Below are positions 36,056-45,357 of a DNA stretch of 64,000 nt, one piece after another. The notes under the pieces were generated by a model that worked only from the letters and a program-made list of their open reading frames with translations, was not told where the DNA came from and searched no databases. A program made the translations under genes and the position numbers. The stretch is taken from assembly GCA_965224285.1 (NCBI GenBank), contig OZ245043.1:186001-250000 (forward strand), in the 5' to 3' direction. Origin of the DNA: JAJCYK01 sp965224285. Its GTDB lineage: Bacteria > Bacteroidota > Bacteroidia > Cytophagales > Cyclobacteriaceae. The first letter of the stretch is position 1; the number at the start of each line of letters is the position of its first letter.

Positions 36056-38344
36056 ATGTCCAGAGACCCTGTACCTTTTAGAGCCCCTTCTGAACCTGAT
36101 CCGGTGCGGGATTACCCTCCCCAGCAGTATGCTGCGGGAAAAAAAGCAATCTGGGAGGCCGGAAAGTTGGTGAGTTCCCGGGTTGGCCTGGTAAGAGGGG
36201 TGAAAGCCTTATTTAAACTCAATCAGGTAAAAGGGACTGATTGCCCGGGTTGCGCATGGCCTGATCCGGACGATGATCGCAGTTCATTGGGAGAGTATTG
36301 TGAGAATGGTGTTAAGGCCATTGCTGAGGAGGCCACCAGAAAAAGTATAGGTCGCAAGTTTTTTAAGAAACACTCGATTCAGGAACTTTCAGTATTTACT
36401 GATTTTGAACTGGGCCAGCTGGGACGTATTAAGGAACCTTTGATATTGGAGCCTGGTCGCAACCATTATACCGCCATCGAGTGGCAGCAAGCTTTTGAGC
36501 TTATTGGTTCCAGCTTAAGAGAGCTAAACTCTCCAAATGAAGCGGTGTTCTACACCAGCGGCCGTACCAGTAATGAAGCGGCATTTATGTACCAGTTGAT
36601 GGCCCGACAGTTTGGTACCAACAACCTTCCCGATTGCTCAAACATGTGCCATGAGTCCAGTGGAGTGGCACTGGCAGAAACCTTGGGGATAGGTAAGGGG
36701 TCAGTAACTTTGCAAGATTTCTATGAAACTGATCTCATCCTGATAATGGGCCAAAATCCGGGAACTAATCATCCCAGGATGCTGACTGCTTTGGAAAAAG
36801 CCAAGTCAAAAGGAGCCAAGGTTATTACTGCCAACCCAATACCGGAAGCGGGGCTAATAGGTTTCCAAAACCCGCAGACTTTGTCTGGTCTTTCCGGTAA
36901 AACCACTGCAATTTCCGATCTCTATCTGCCGGTTAAAGTAAACGGAGATATCGCAATGCTCAAAGCCATTATGTTGCAATTATGGAAGGAAGAGCAACAG
37001 CACCCGGGTGAGGTATTTGATCAGGACTTTATACGTTCCCGTACCAGGGGATATCAGGATTTTTTAAAAAAGCTTGAACAGCAATCTTTGTCTTCGCTTT
37101 ATCAGGAAAGTGGACTTAGTGCAGACCAAATAGCAGAGGCCGCACAAGTTATTCAAAATAACCCTAAGATGATCATTTGCTGGGCCATGGGACTCACTCA
37201 GCATGAGAATGCAGTGGCCACCATCCAGGAGATCGTGAATCTGTTGCTTTTAAAGGGTAGCATCGGCAAACCGGGTGCTGGCAGTTGCCCGGTCAGAGGA
37301 CACAGCAATGTTCAGGGGGACCGGACCATGGGTATATGGGAAAAGTCGCCTCCGTGGATAGATAAACTAGCCAATGTTTTCGATTTCAGCCCTCCATCCC
37401 AGGAGGGTTATAACACTGTGGAGGCCATCAAAGCTATGCACCAGGGAAGGGTAAAGGTTTTCATCGGTTTGGGTGGGAATTTTCACTCAGCGGCTCCAGA
37501 TACCGACTACACTTCTGAGGCCTTACAAGCCTGTGATCTCACGGTACAGATCTCCACAAAATTAAATCGCAGTCACCTGGTTACGGGAAAAACAGCATTA
37601 ATTCTGCCTTGTCTGTCTCGCACAGATCTGGACCGACAGGATGGTGGCCTACAAAAGGTTAGCGTGGAGAACTCTATGGGGGTGGTACATAGTTCACAAG
37701 GTTACCTGAAACCTGTTTCCACGATGCTAAAAAGTGAACCGGCAATTGTGGCCGGAATAGCCTGCTGCACTTTGAAAGCCCCTTCTACTATTTGGCAAGA
37801 CTGGGTTTCCGATTATGATAAAATTCGCGATTCGATTGCTGAAGTGATTCCCGGTTTTGAGCATTATAATCAGAAACTGGAGCAGCCCGGAGGGTTTTTA
37901 TTACCCAACGTAGCTAGAGCCGGACAGTTTATCAATGGTTTTGCCAGGTTTACCCCAGTTGACCTACCAGATAACCGGTTGGCTGAGGGCCAATACATGT
38001 TGATGACCATTCGAAGCCATGACCAGTTTAATACTACCATATATGGACTGGATGACCGCTACCGGGGAATAATTAACGGACGACGGGTATTGTTCATGCA
38101 TCCACAGGATATTGAAGATGCTGGATTGAAGGCCGGTAGTTGGGTTGATGTCTACAGCGAATATGAAGGACGACAGCGAACCGTATACAATTTTAAATTA
38201 GTGGCATACCCCATCACCAGGGGTAATTTGGCTACTTATTTCCCGGAAGCCAATCCTTTAGTACCAGTTACCCTTACCGCTAGAAAAAGCCATACTCCGG
38301 TTTCAAAATCCATTAGAGTTCGAATCAGGGCTGCTCAAGGGTGA
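36056..38344 (+). CDS. FdhF/YdeP-family molybdopterin oxidoreductase
   Basis: This 762-aa DMSO-reductase-family enzyme is presumed to bind bis-MGD. Three conserved Cys near the N-terminus (63, 66, 82) lie in DCPGCAWPD and EYCENG. Cofactor segments are MCHESSGVALAETLG (about 198-212), MGQNPGTNHPRM, and the C-terminal MLMTIRSHDQFNTTIYGLDDRYRG block. The family is poorly characterised (E. coli YdeP, acid resistance) and formate activity is not proven. It directly follows the FdhD unit and overlaps moaE tail to tail by 10 bp. Confidence 0.9.
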   Translation: MSRDPVPFRAPSEPDPVRDYPPQQYAAGKKAIWEAGKLVSSRVGLVRGVKALFKLNQVKGTDCPGCAWPDPDDDRSSLGEYCENGVKAIAEEATRKSIGRKFFKKHSIQELSVFTDFELGQLGRIKEPLILEPGRNHYTAIEWQQAFELIGSSLRELNSPNEAVFYTSGRTSNEAAFMYQLMARQFGTNNLPDCSNMCHESSGVALAETLGIGKGSVTLQDFYETDLILIMGQNPGTNHPRMLTALEKAKSKGAKVITANPIPEAGLIGFQNPQTLSGLSGKTTAISDLYLPVKVNGDIAMLKAIMLQLWKEEQQHPGEVFDQDFIRSRTRGYQDFLKKLEQQSLSSLYQESGLSADQIAEAAQVIQNNPKMIICWAMGLTQHENAVATIQEIVNLLLLKGSIGKPGAGSCPVRGHSNVQGDRTMGIWEKSPPWIDKLANVFDFSPPSQEGYNTVEAIKAMHQGRVKVFIGLGGNFHSAAPDTDYTSEALQACDLTVQISTKLNRSHLVTGKTALILPCLSRTDLDRQDGGLQKVSVENSMGVVHSSQGYLKPVSTMLKSEPAIVAGIACCTLKAPSTIWQDWVSDYDKIRDSIAEVIPGFEHYNQKLEQPGGFLLPNVARAGQFINGFARFTPVDLPDNRLAEGQYMLMTIRSHDQFNTTIYGLDDRYRGIINGRRVLFMHPQDIEDAGLKAGSWVDVYSEYEGRQRTVYNFKLVAYPITRGNLATYFPEANPLVPVTLTARKSHTPVSKSIRVRIRAAQG

Positions 38345-38757
38345 GCGGCTACCCATACTTCACCATCCTCAAATATTTCCTTCTTCCAGATGGGAACGTT
38401 TTCTTTTAAAGTATCTATAGCATAGCGGCAAGCTTCAAATGCCTGTGCCCTATGAGGGGTGGATACCGCAATGATCACTGCGGCTTCTCCTATATCCAGT
38501 GTACCGGTGCGATGGTGGATTGCTATCCGGGCTTCCGGCCAGCGCTTGCCTACCTGTTGGGCAATCTTGTCCATTTCGGAGAGAGCCATACCCTGGTAAG
38601 CCTCATACTCCAGTCTTACTACCTTTCTTCCCTTGGTGTGGCTGCGCACCGTTCCTATAAAGATGTCAACTCCTCCATGATGGGCTACCTTAACCAGGGA
38701 CAGGACCTGTTTTAGATCAAGGGGCTGGGACGTTATGAAGATCAGATTATCACTCAT
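38335..38757 (-). CDS. moaE: Molybdopterin synthase catalytic subunit MoaE
   Basis: This 140-aa protein adds two sulfurs from MoaD to cPMP to make molybdopterin. The family blocks are GVDIFIGTVRSHTKG, LEYEAYQGMA and TPHRAQAFEACRYAIDTLKENVPIWKKE, including the catalytic Lys residues. The gene follows moaD by 1 bp on the minus strand. Confidence 0.95.
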   Translation of the reverse strand: MSDNLIFITSQPLDLKQVLSLVKVAHHGGVDIFIGTVRSHTKGRKVVRLEYEAYQGMALSEMDKIAQQVGKRWPEARIAIHHRTGTLDIGEAAVIIAVSTPHRAQAFEACRYAIDTLKENVPIWKKEIFEDGEVWVAAHP

Positions 38758-38758
38758 A

Positions 38759-39001
38759 CTAACCTCCGCTGACCGGTGGAATTAAGGCTATTTCATCTCC
38801 TTCATGCAGGGGTTGAGAATCCTCAGCGAATTCCTGATTGACCGCTATCTTGAAATAGCTTAATTCCCTAATATCGGGAAACTTTTGTCTCAGGTAGTTC
38901 CTGAGGGATCTGACATCCCTATAACCTGTTCCGTCAAGCTCCAGCTTTTGTTTGCCCACAATGTCCTTGGCGATGCCGAATAGCAATATGTTTAATTTCA
39001 T
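38759..39001 (-). CDS. moaD: Molybdopterin synthase sulfur carrier MoaD
   Basis: This 80-aa ubiquitin-fold carrier ends in PPVSGG, the normal MoaD terminus. LFGIAKDIVG and FKIAVNQEFA match the family strands. It is the first gene of the moaD-moaE pair and is therefore the canonical MoaD of this genome region, in contrast to the longer MoaD/ThiS-like protein at 3611. Confidence 0.93.
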   Translation of the reverse strand: MKLNILLFGIAKDIVGKQKLELDGTGYRDVRSLRNYLRQKFPDIRELSYFKIAVNQEFAEDSQPLHEGDEIALIPPVSGG

Positions 39002-39036
39002 ACAATTGAATAAAACTAAATAAAACCGGGGGAAAA

Positions 39037-40338
39037 TTAGTAGTGATTATGTATTTGCCTTAGTAAACGCTCCATTTCTCTTTTTATCACCAAACTGCCT
39101 TTGGTAAAGTGATTATGCATAAAACTAAAAATAAGCACTCTTCCTTTCTTGGTCAAAAGATAGCCGGAAAGGGCATGGTTATGGCGCAAAGTGCCGGTTT
39201 TGGCATATATATAGGGTGGGTTAGCTTTATAGAGATCCTCAATAGTCCCGGATTCTCCGCCTGCTGGCAATAAATGAAATAGCCGTTCACTAGGTATTTC
39301 CCGATAAAGTTGAAGCAATAAAGCTGCTATGGTTTGGGGTGTAAACATATTATACCGGCTTAAACCTGATCCATCCACCCACTCTGGTCTTTGCGGAAGG
39401 TCCGGAAGTAAGGTGTCTAATGCATAAAGTATAGTTCTTTTGCTGTCGGATTCTCCAAATAGCTGCTGGGAGCAAAGCAAAACCAACTGCTCGGCCATGA
39501 AATTATCACTTTGCTGCAGCATGGGACGGAGCACAGAATCTGTTGGATGACTATACCAGATTGAGGCACTCTCAGGGGCTGGCCTATAAGGCTCAACAGC
39601 CACCGTATCTTTTAAAGCATGGCCTAGTAATGTTGCGGTTAAAGGGTAACTGGTAATAAACGGTATGACTACCGGCTGTTGCTTTTGGTAATAGTAGTAA
39701 AATATATTCTCATTTAATTCGCGCTTGTGACCATTTTCTTCATTGGGGACCACCAGGTTTTGCTTAAAAAAATCAGGCACTACTTGTAAGCTTTGAGTGA
39801 TGGAGTCCCACTCCAGGTTTAGGGCATTACCGTAGACCGGAAAAGTGGATTTTTCCATTTGGTAGGGATCCTGGTAATCATCCCAGGACCATCCGGGGCC
39901 GTATTTCGGTTCAGATCCTCTATCTTTTACTAAAGTTATCCGCTTGACCCGGAGAAAATCAAGTAGTCTTTGCTGATTAAAATCAACGTGTAAGGTGGTA
40001 GGATCTCCTGTACCCCAGATCCACAGGCTGTCGGCTGTCTGCACATAGCGAAACGAAGGTATGGAATCACCTAAAACTCTCTGGGATAGGTAGAAAGTGA
40101 ACAATTTGGTATTAGAGGCTGGGGTGAAATACCGTTCCCCCTGGTGCTCCAATAAGATTTGTCCATCCTGGGGGTCCAGGAGAACAAATCCGGTAAAATT
40201 ATTTTTTAGATGTGGTGATTCATTGATTTCCTTGATGAAGTTTTTTTGGAATGAAGTGCATCCCAAAAAGCCCAGGACGCCAATACAGGCTGTGTAGTAT
40301 AAAATTCGACCACCTGTCTTAAGAGTGAATGGAAACAA
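39037..40338 (-). CDS. D-Ala-D-Ala carboxypeptidase/endopeptidase, PBP4 (S13) family lipoprotein
   Basis: This 433-aa lipoprotein (Cys27 after LGFLG) has the three serine-peptidase boxes of penicillin-binding proteins: SNTK at 75-78, SDN near 277 and KTG near 380. It cleaves D-Ala-D-Ala or the meso-DAP cross-bridge of peptidoglycan in the periplasm. It opens the murein-related block that runs to about 52.5 kb. The start is 53 bp from the divergent M14 gene, with which it may share a control region. Confidence 0.9.
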   Translation of the reverse strand: MFPFTLKTGGRILYYTACIGVLGFLGCTSFQKNFIKEINESPHLKNNFTGFVLLDPQDGQILLEHQGERYFTPASNTKLFTFYLSQRVLGDSIPSFRYVQTADSLWIWGTGDPTTLHVDFNQQRLLDFLRVKRITLVKDRGSEPKYGPGWSWDDYQDPYQMEKSTFPVYGNALNLEWDSITQSLQVVPDFFKQNLVVPNEENGHKRELNENIFYYYYQKQQPVVIPFITSYPLTATLLGHALKDTVAVEPYRPAPESASIWYSHPTDSVLRPMLQQSDNFMAEQLVLLCSQQLFGESDSKRTILYALDTLLPDLPQRPEWVDGSGLSRYNMFTPQTIAALLLQLYREIPSERLFHLLPAGGESGTIEDLYKANPPYIYAKTGTLRHNHALSGYLLTKKGRVLIFSFMHNHFTKGSLVIKREMERLLRQIHNHY

Positions 40339-40391
40339 TTTCGGTTTTACTATTTGCCAAGGAAGCTGTTAATTTAGGATATTTTATATAA

Positions 40392-41840
40392 ATGCACTAT
40401 GTCACTGGAAATATGACCTCACCAGACTGGCCGTTGCCATCAATGCGGAAATTGCTGGGTCAACTTGTGGAACAGTACCCTAAGCATAGGGCAGCAGATT
40501 TTGCGAACCGCCGCTTTAAGCATGTTGAGCTGCAAAAGCACTTAGAACACCTGGAAGCATCCCAGTTTGAAGTAAAGGTATTAGGCAGGTCCTTTCAGCA
40601 GCGAGAAATATACCTGGTCAAGTGGGGAATAGGCCCCAAAAAAATATTGTTTTGGTCCCAGATGCATGGTAATGAGGCCACGGCTACCCTGGCGCTAATA
40701 GATCTATGGTCTTTTCTTGTTGCCCCGGGTATTCAACATGGCCAAGATCTACATTCCAAACTAAGCTTGTATTTTATTCCTATGTTAAATCCTGATGGTG
40801 CGCAGTTGTTTCATCGTCGCACGGCCATGGCTATAGATATGAATAGGGATGCCCGAAGATTGGAATGCCCGGAAAGTAGACTTTTAAAAGATTTTGCGGA
40901 GAAACTTAGGCCTGATTTCGCATTTAACCTCCATGATCAAAATAACTATTATACCCCCGGTGACGGGCCGGCTACGGCGGCATTATCGTTTCTGGCTCCA
41001 GCTTATGATCAGTCCAAAGCAATCAATACCAGTAGGAGGGAAGCAATGCAACTGATAGGTGGTTTGGCCGCATGTCTCCAGCCTCTTCTTAAGGGACGGA
41101 TTGGGAGATATGACGACGCCTATGAACCAAGAGCTTTTGGGGAATTGATGCAAAGTTCAGGTATCCGAACCATACTGGTAGAATCCGGAGCTTGGCCAGA
41201 CGATCCCGAAAAGCAGTACATCCGTGAGTTGAATTTCCTGGCACTAGTTTTAGCTGTCAGACTGATCGCCGATAATACCTACCAAAAGATCCCGGAATCG
41301 CATTACTGGGAAATTCCCCAGAACCAAAGCAATTTACATGATCTGGTAATCCGTAGACTCGAGATAAATTCTGATGAGCATTCACCGTATCATTTGGATG
41401 TAGCCATTCGTCGAGAGGAGCTGGATCACCGGGGAAATTTGCCATTATATCACCGGGGCCTTATTGAGGATTTGGGAGATCTCTCTTCCATGCATGGGTA
41501 TGAAGAATTAGATGGAAAAGACCTCCACTACCTATCACCTAAAGTGTTTCCTGAGATCTTTGATAGCGTGGAACAGGCTGGTGGTATTGATCCTATGGGG
41601 CTGATGAAACAGGGATATACGGGGCTGAGAGTAAGGCGGCTGCCAGAAACCACTCACAGCTATCCACTGGATCTGCTGAATGAAAATGCCCAACCTAACT
41701 GGGATCTTGAACCTGAGAAACCCGCCAGTTTCCTGCTGGCTGATAGGGACCAAATTAGGCACGCCGTAATTAACGGCTTCCTTTACCCATTGACTCATGA
41801 CTCTTATAGTAACTGGGGCAATGGCTGGTATTACCACTGA
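40392..41840 (+). CDS. M14-family zinc carboxypeptidase
   Basis: This 482-aa protein has zinc ligands HGNE (His92, Glu95) and His181 in FNLHDQ, an Asn-Arg pair (151-152) for binding the substrate carboxylate, and the catalytic Glu264 in ILVESGAW. About 200 residues at the C-terminus form an extra domain without known motifs. No signal peptide is visible. The gene lies among peptidoglycan genes, so a murein-peptide substrate is likely but not proved. Confidence 0.85.
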   Translation: MHYVTGNMTSPDWPLPSMRKLLGQLVEQYPKHRAADFANRRFKHVELQKHLEHLEASQFEVKVLGRSFQQREIYLVKWGIGPKKILFWSQMHGNEATATLALIDLWSFLVAPGIQHGQDLHSKLSLYFIPMLNPDGAQLFHRRTAMAIDMNRDARRLECPESRLLKDFAEKLRPDFAFNLHDQNNYYTPGDGPATAALSFLAPAYDQSKAINTSRREAMQLIGGLAACLQPLLKGRIGRYDDAYEPRAFGELMQSSGIRTILVESGAWPDDPEKQYIRELNFLALVLAVRLIADNTYQKIPESHYWEIPQNQSNLHDLVIRRLEINSDEHSPYHLDVAIRREELDHRGNLPLYHRGLIEDLGDLSSMHGYEELDGKDLHYLSPKVFPEIFDSVEQAGGIDPMGLMKQGYTGLRVRRLPETTHSYPLDLLNENAQPNWDLEPEKPASFLLADRDQIRHAVINGFLYPLTHDSYSNWGNGWYYH

Positions 41841-41845
41841 CCAGT

Positions 41846-42643
41846 TCAGGGAATGACCTGATATAACTCTTGAGCTTTTTTACGGGAGTAGGCATTGAAA
41901 TGCCACCACTCAGTATCAATACCGCTAAATCCTGCTTGCTTCATGACAGTTCTTAACAGGTTTCTGTTTTCTATCTGAGTTTGAGATAGTAGTCCTTGCG
42001 ATAATAATTCATCTTCTTTGGTGGGGTATGCTAATTCACCGAAAAAGTCATAGTGTGTACCCATATCCAAGGGTTTGCCTTGCTCATCAGCAATAGTAAG
42101 ATCTACTGCCGACCCGTAGTTGTGGATAGATCCCTCTTGGGGATCAGCTACGTATAAAGGTTTTAGATCTTCCGGTTTTTGCAGGGTGTCCCATAGTATT
42201 TGCTGCACCGACCTGGGACGTGCTCCGTCATAGATTAATAAGCGATAACCTGGACGCTGGGAAGAAAGGTGTTTTTGAGCTTCAGCCAGTTTTTCCGCTA
42301 CCTCCGGTTGAAGATAACATCGTTCCAGTTCGCCATAAACATCCACGCCTACAAAATTATCGATGCTGGAGTATTTCAGATCTACCATAATGGAACTGTC
42401 AAGACTCTGAACATCTACCAGTCCGGCATTGATTAAGGATTTTTCAAGCTCGCTGGTGGGTGTTATCGGTGCATCTTCGGATGGGATGGTTAAATCTGAA
42501 GCGGCTACCACCTCCGGCTGTGAATCCGGATTTTCAGCCGGGGGACCACAGGCCCAAACGTTACATAATAAGATTATCGCTCCGAAATAATTTTTAATAC
42601 CGGCGGCCAGGTATTTTCTTTGCAAAGGTGCAACGCTATCCAT
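41846..42643 (-). CDS. VanX-type D-alanyl-D-alanine dipeptidase lipoprotein (M15)
   Basis: This protein has a lipobox at Cys32 (NVWAC) when translation starts at the ATG at 42643; an upstream ATG at 42748 would add 35 residues and bury the signal sequence. The M15 zinc site is complete: SIHNYGSAVD (SxHxxGxAxD) and EWWHF. DGARPRSVQQ is the substrate-binding arginine region. It hydrolyses D-Ala-D-Ala, and in this setting probably recycles it rather than giving vancomycin resistance. Confidence 0.88.
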   Translation of the reverse strand: MDSVAPLQRKYLAAGIKNYFGAIILLCNVWACGPPAENPDSQPEVVAASDLTIPSEDAPITPTSELEKSLINAGLVDVQSLDSSIMVDLKYSSIDNFVGVDVYGELERCYLQPEVAEKLAEAQKHLSSQRPGYRLLIYDGARPRSVQQILWDTLQKPEDLKPLYVADPQEGSIHNYGSAVDLTIADEQGKPLDMGTHYDFFGELAYPTKEDELLSQGLLSQTQIENRNLLRTVMKQAGFSGIDTEWWHFNAYSRKKAQELYQVIP

Positions 42644-44178
42644 ACTTAAATATAAGGCTAATTTTAATGGGGTGCTACATGTTTGCAGCACTGTCCACAC
42701 AGGCTCAGAATAATAAATATGAGTTGAGAGGAGTCTGGGTGGCTTCATTACTTAATATCGATTGGCCTTCCCAGCCAGGGCTGTCCACTGCTCATCAAAA
42801 ACAGGAGGCCCTGAAGTTATTGGATTTACATCAATCGCAGGGATTGAATGCCGTATTTCTTCAGGTAAGACCTGCAGCTGACGCATTGTATGAGTCATCT
42901 TTTGAACCCTGGTCAATATGGTTGAGCGGTAAACAGGGATTTAAACCCAAACCCTATTACGACCCTTTGGCATTTTGGATTGAAGAATGTCACCGCAGGG
43001 GTATGGAGTTACATGCCTGGTTCAACCCATTCAGAGCATCGCTGAGCGATGACCTAACGACATTGGCAAGAAGTCACGTAGTAAAGCAAAATCCCCAATG
43101 GTTTGTCAACTATGGCAACCGGCTTTATTTTGACCCCGGTATTCCCGAAGTGAGAAAATATGCCATAAAAATCATTGCGGAAGTTGCTAGAAAATATCCA
43201 GTAGATGGTATTCATTTTGATGATTATTTTTACCCCTATAAATCAGATGGTCAGGAATTTAACGATCAATTAACCTATGAAAAGTACGGTGCGGGCTGGT
43301 CCCGGGCCGATTGGAGAAGAGATAATATCAATTCATTCATTAAAGCCTGTGGAGACACACTGAAGGCCATAGATCCTCAGCTTAGATTCGGCATAAGCCC
43401 TTTTGGAGTTTGGCGAAACAAAGACCGAGATCCCATGGGTTCCGATACCCGGGCGGGTCAAAGCAACTACGATGATTTATACGCTGATGTCCTTACCTGG
43501 CTGCGGGAAGGATGGGTGGATTATTTAGCGCCTCAGCTTTATTGGCATGTGGGATATGAGCTGGCAGACTACCGCATCTTGCTGGATTGGTGGTCACGAC
43601 ATTCTTACAACCGCCATATTTATATCGGACAAAGCGCCTATAAAGTGAGACCGGATGCCGATTTCAGTTCGTGGCGCAGTGCGGCAGAACTATCAAGACA
43701 CCTGGAGTTGAACAGAAATTATCCCCAAATAAAGGGTAATGTTTATTTCAGCTCCAGCGCACTTTCTAAAAATAAGCTGGGAGTTGGTGACACCATAGCC
43801 TTCAAGAATCGCCACCAGGCAATAGTACCTTATATGGATTATAAGCCGGAAGCATCAGTACAGGCTCCGCAACTTTATCGCATCAGTCACGGTCATAATA
43901 AACTAACCCTTTACTGGTCTGCTCCAAAAGATGACTCCAGATATCATCTCATATACCGTTTTAAAGGACGACGAGCAGCAGGTGTGGAAGATCCATCCAA
44001 CATAATCGGCAAAGTGCCAGCAGGTACCAGTTCCTTCCGAGATGTACCTCCGGAGAAAGGATACTATACCTATCTGATCACTTCGGTAAGCAGAAGCAAT
44101 CATGAAAGCCCCGCAAGTTATTCACTCACAATTAAATACCGCAAACGAAAACCAAAATCAAGGCCGGCAAAAACCTGA
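42628..44178 (+). CDS. Family 10-like glycoside hydrolase (GHL10) with a C-terminal Fn3-like domain
   Basis: This 516-aa exported protein is of the GHL10/YngK type. The N-terminus is a signal peptide if translation starts at the GTG at 42628; an ATG at 42667 would leave a very short one. Conserved parts are ELRGVWVAS, the strand AVFLQVRPAADALY, LHAWFNPFRAS, and the catalytic-region VDGIHFDDYFYPY. The last 100 residues look like a fibronectin-type-III-like domain. The substrate is unknown; such proteins often sit in cell-wall clusters. It is divergent from the VanX gene with overlapping starts. Confidence 0.85.
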   Translation: MQRYPYLNIRLILMGCYMFAALSTQAQNNKYELRGVWVASLLNIDWPSQPGLSTAHQKQEALKLLDLHQSQGLNAVFLQVRPAADALYESSFEPWSIWLSGKQGFKPKPYYDPLAFWIEECHRRGMELHAWFNPFRASLSDDLTTLARSHVVKQNPQWFVNYGNRLYFDPGIPEVRKYAIKIIAEVARKYPVDGIHFDDYFYPYKSDGQEFNDQLTYEKYGAGWSRADWRRDNINSFIKACGDTLKAIDPQLRFGISPFGVWRNKDRDPMGSDTRAGQSNYDDLYADVLTWLREGWVDYLAPQLYWHVGYELADYRILLDWWSRHSYNRHIYIGQSAYKVRPDADFSSWRSAAELSRHLELNRNYPQIKGNVYFSSSALSKNKLGVGDTIAFKNRHQAIVPYMDYKPEASVQAPQLYRISHGHNKLTLYWSAPKDDSRYHLIYRFKGRRAAGVEDPSNIIGKVPAGTSSFRDVPPEKGYYTYLITSVSRSNHESPASYSLTIKYRKRKPKSRPAKT

Positions 44179-45270
44179 TCAGACTTTGACCAGGATCCCT
44201 CTTTTATGCATGATCCATATGGGGATAAAAATTATCAATACAAACAAGATGGCAAATACCAGACTGGCCAGGTAGGGATCCATCCAACTATTGAGTAGAT
44301 TTTGATAGATCCACTGTTTTAAGCTCAGATCCGGTGAAACTTCTATAAGCCCCATCAGTCGGGCCACCAGACCCGATAAAACATAGGCGGTTATGGCATT
44401 GCTGCCAAATGCAACCCAAGGTGTGGTCCAGGATTTATAACCCAAGACATCTATAAACCAATAGCAGAAGGCCAGACACTGCATAGCAATACCACTGGTA
44501 TATAGCACGTAAGAGCTGGTCCACAAGGCTTTATTTATGGGAAAACTTAGATCCCAGAGTAAGCCGGTAAAGATACAGCCGGCCCCGGCTATAAATAGCC
44601 AAACTACTTTGTCCAAATTTGGCTGGGAGCTTCGGATAAGATGTCCCACCAGCACACCACTTAGACCGGTACTGATAGCGGGCAGGGTGCTGAGTAATCC
44701 CTCAGGGTCCCATACCTTACTTTGACTCCACAGATGTCCCCTCAATAATAGATGGTCTAACCAGGCGCCTAAATTCGTTTCAGGCTCCAGGTTTGGGTGG
44801 CCGACACCTGGTACAGGTACAAAATTCAATAGAAACCAATACAGTACCAGTAGCCCCACAGCCCATCTGAATTGATTGACCCAGTCTGTATATACAAAGA
44901 TCACGGAGCAAACCAGGTAGACTAGCGCAATCCGTTGCAGCACTCCGGGAATTCTAATAGTGGAGAAGTCGTAATAGGGAAAACCATTTAGGAACATGCC
45001 CAGTAAAAACAAGATCAAGGCTCTCACCAGAATTTTGCGGATCAGACCTGAGGATGGATTGGACAGCCGCTTACCCAAAGCCAGGGTGATGGCTATTCCT
45101 ACCATAAACAGAAAAAACGGAAATACCAGATCGGTGGGGGTACATCCATGCCAAGAAGCATGCAGCAACGGAGGGTAGACGAATTCCCAGGAACCGGGAT
45201 CGTTAACCAATATCATAGCGGCTATAGTGATTCCACGTAAAACGTCAAGGGAAATTAATCTTTGAGTCAT
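44179..45270 (-). CDS. HGSNAT-like multi-pass membrane acetyltransferase
   Basis: This 363-aa integral membrane protein has about ten hydrophobic segments. It starts with RLISLDVLRGITIAAMILVND, the hallmark of the heparan-alpha-glucosaminide N-acetyltransferase/DUF5009 family. The conserved HGCTPTDLVFPFFLFMVG follows near residue 40. The family moves acetyl groups across the membrane, and in Bacteroidota it is thought to act on cell-wall or polysaccharide sugars. It sits tail to tail with the GHL10 gene (stops adjacent) inside the murein block. Confidence 0.85.
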   Translation of the reverse strand: MTQRLISLDVLRGITIAAMILVNDPGSWEFVYPPLLHASWHGCTPTDLVFPFFLFMVGIAITLALGKRLSNPSSGLIRKILVRALILFLLGMFLNGFPYYDFSTIRIPGVLQRIALVYLVCSVIFVYTDWVNQFRWAVGLLVLYWFLLNFVPVPGVGHPNLEPETNLGAWLDHLLLRGHLWSQSKVWDPEGLLSTLPAISTGLSGVLVGHLIRSSQPNLDKVVWLFIAGAGCIFTGLLWDLSFPINKALWTSSYVLYTSGIAMQCLAFCYWFIDVLGYKSWTTPWVAFGSNAITAYVLSGLVARLMGLIEVSPDLSLKQWIYQNLLNSWMDPYLASLVFAILFVLIIFIPIWIMHKRGILVKV

Positions 45271-45357
45271 GCACTCGGGTATGAGGTGGATAAATTTATA
45301 AAAAATATGTGTTTCTGCAATTTCAATACTATTTTAGGCAGAAATTTTTATGCAACC

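Noticed and set aside
34846..38344. True formate dehydrogenase complex
   Set aside because: Only one FdhF/YdeP-type protein and FdhD are present; no iron-sulfur or NAD subunits, so formate oxidation is not claimed.
41846..42643. Vancomycin-resistance operon
   Set aside because: Only a VanX-type gene is present, with no VanH, VanA or sensor pair, inside a murein-turnover setting.
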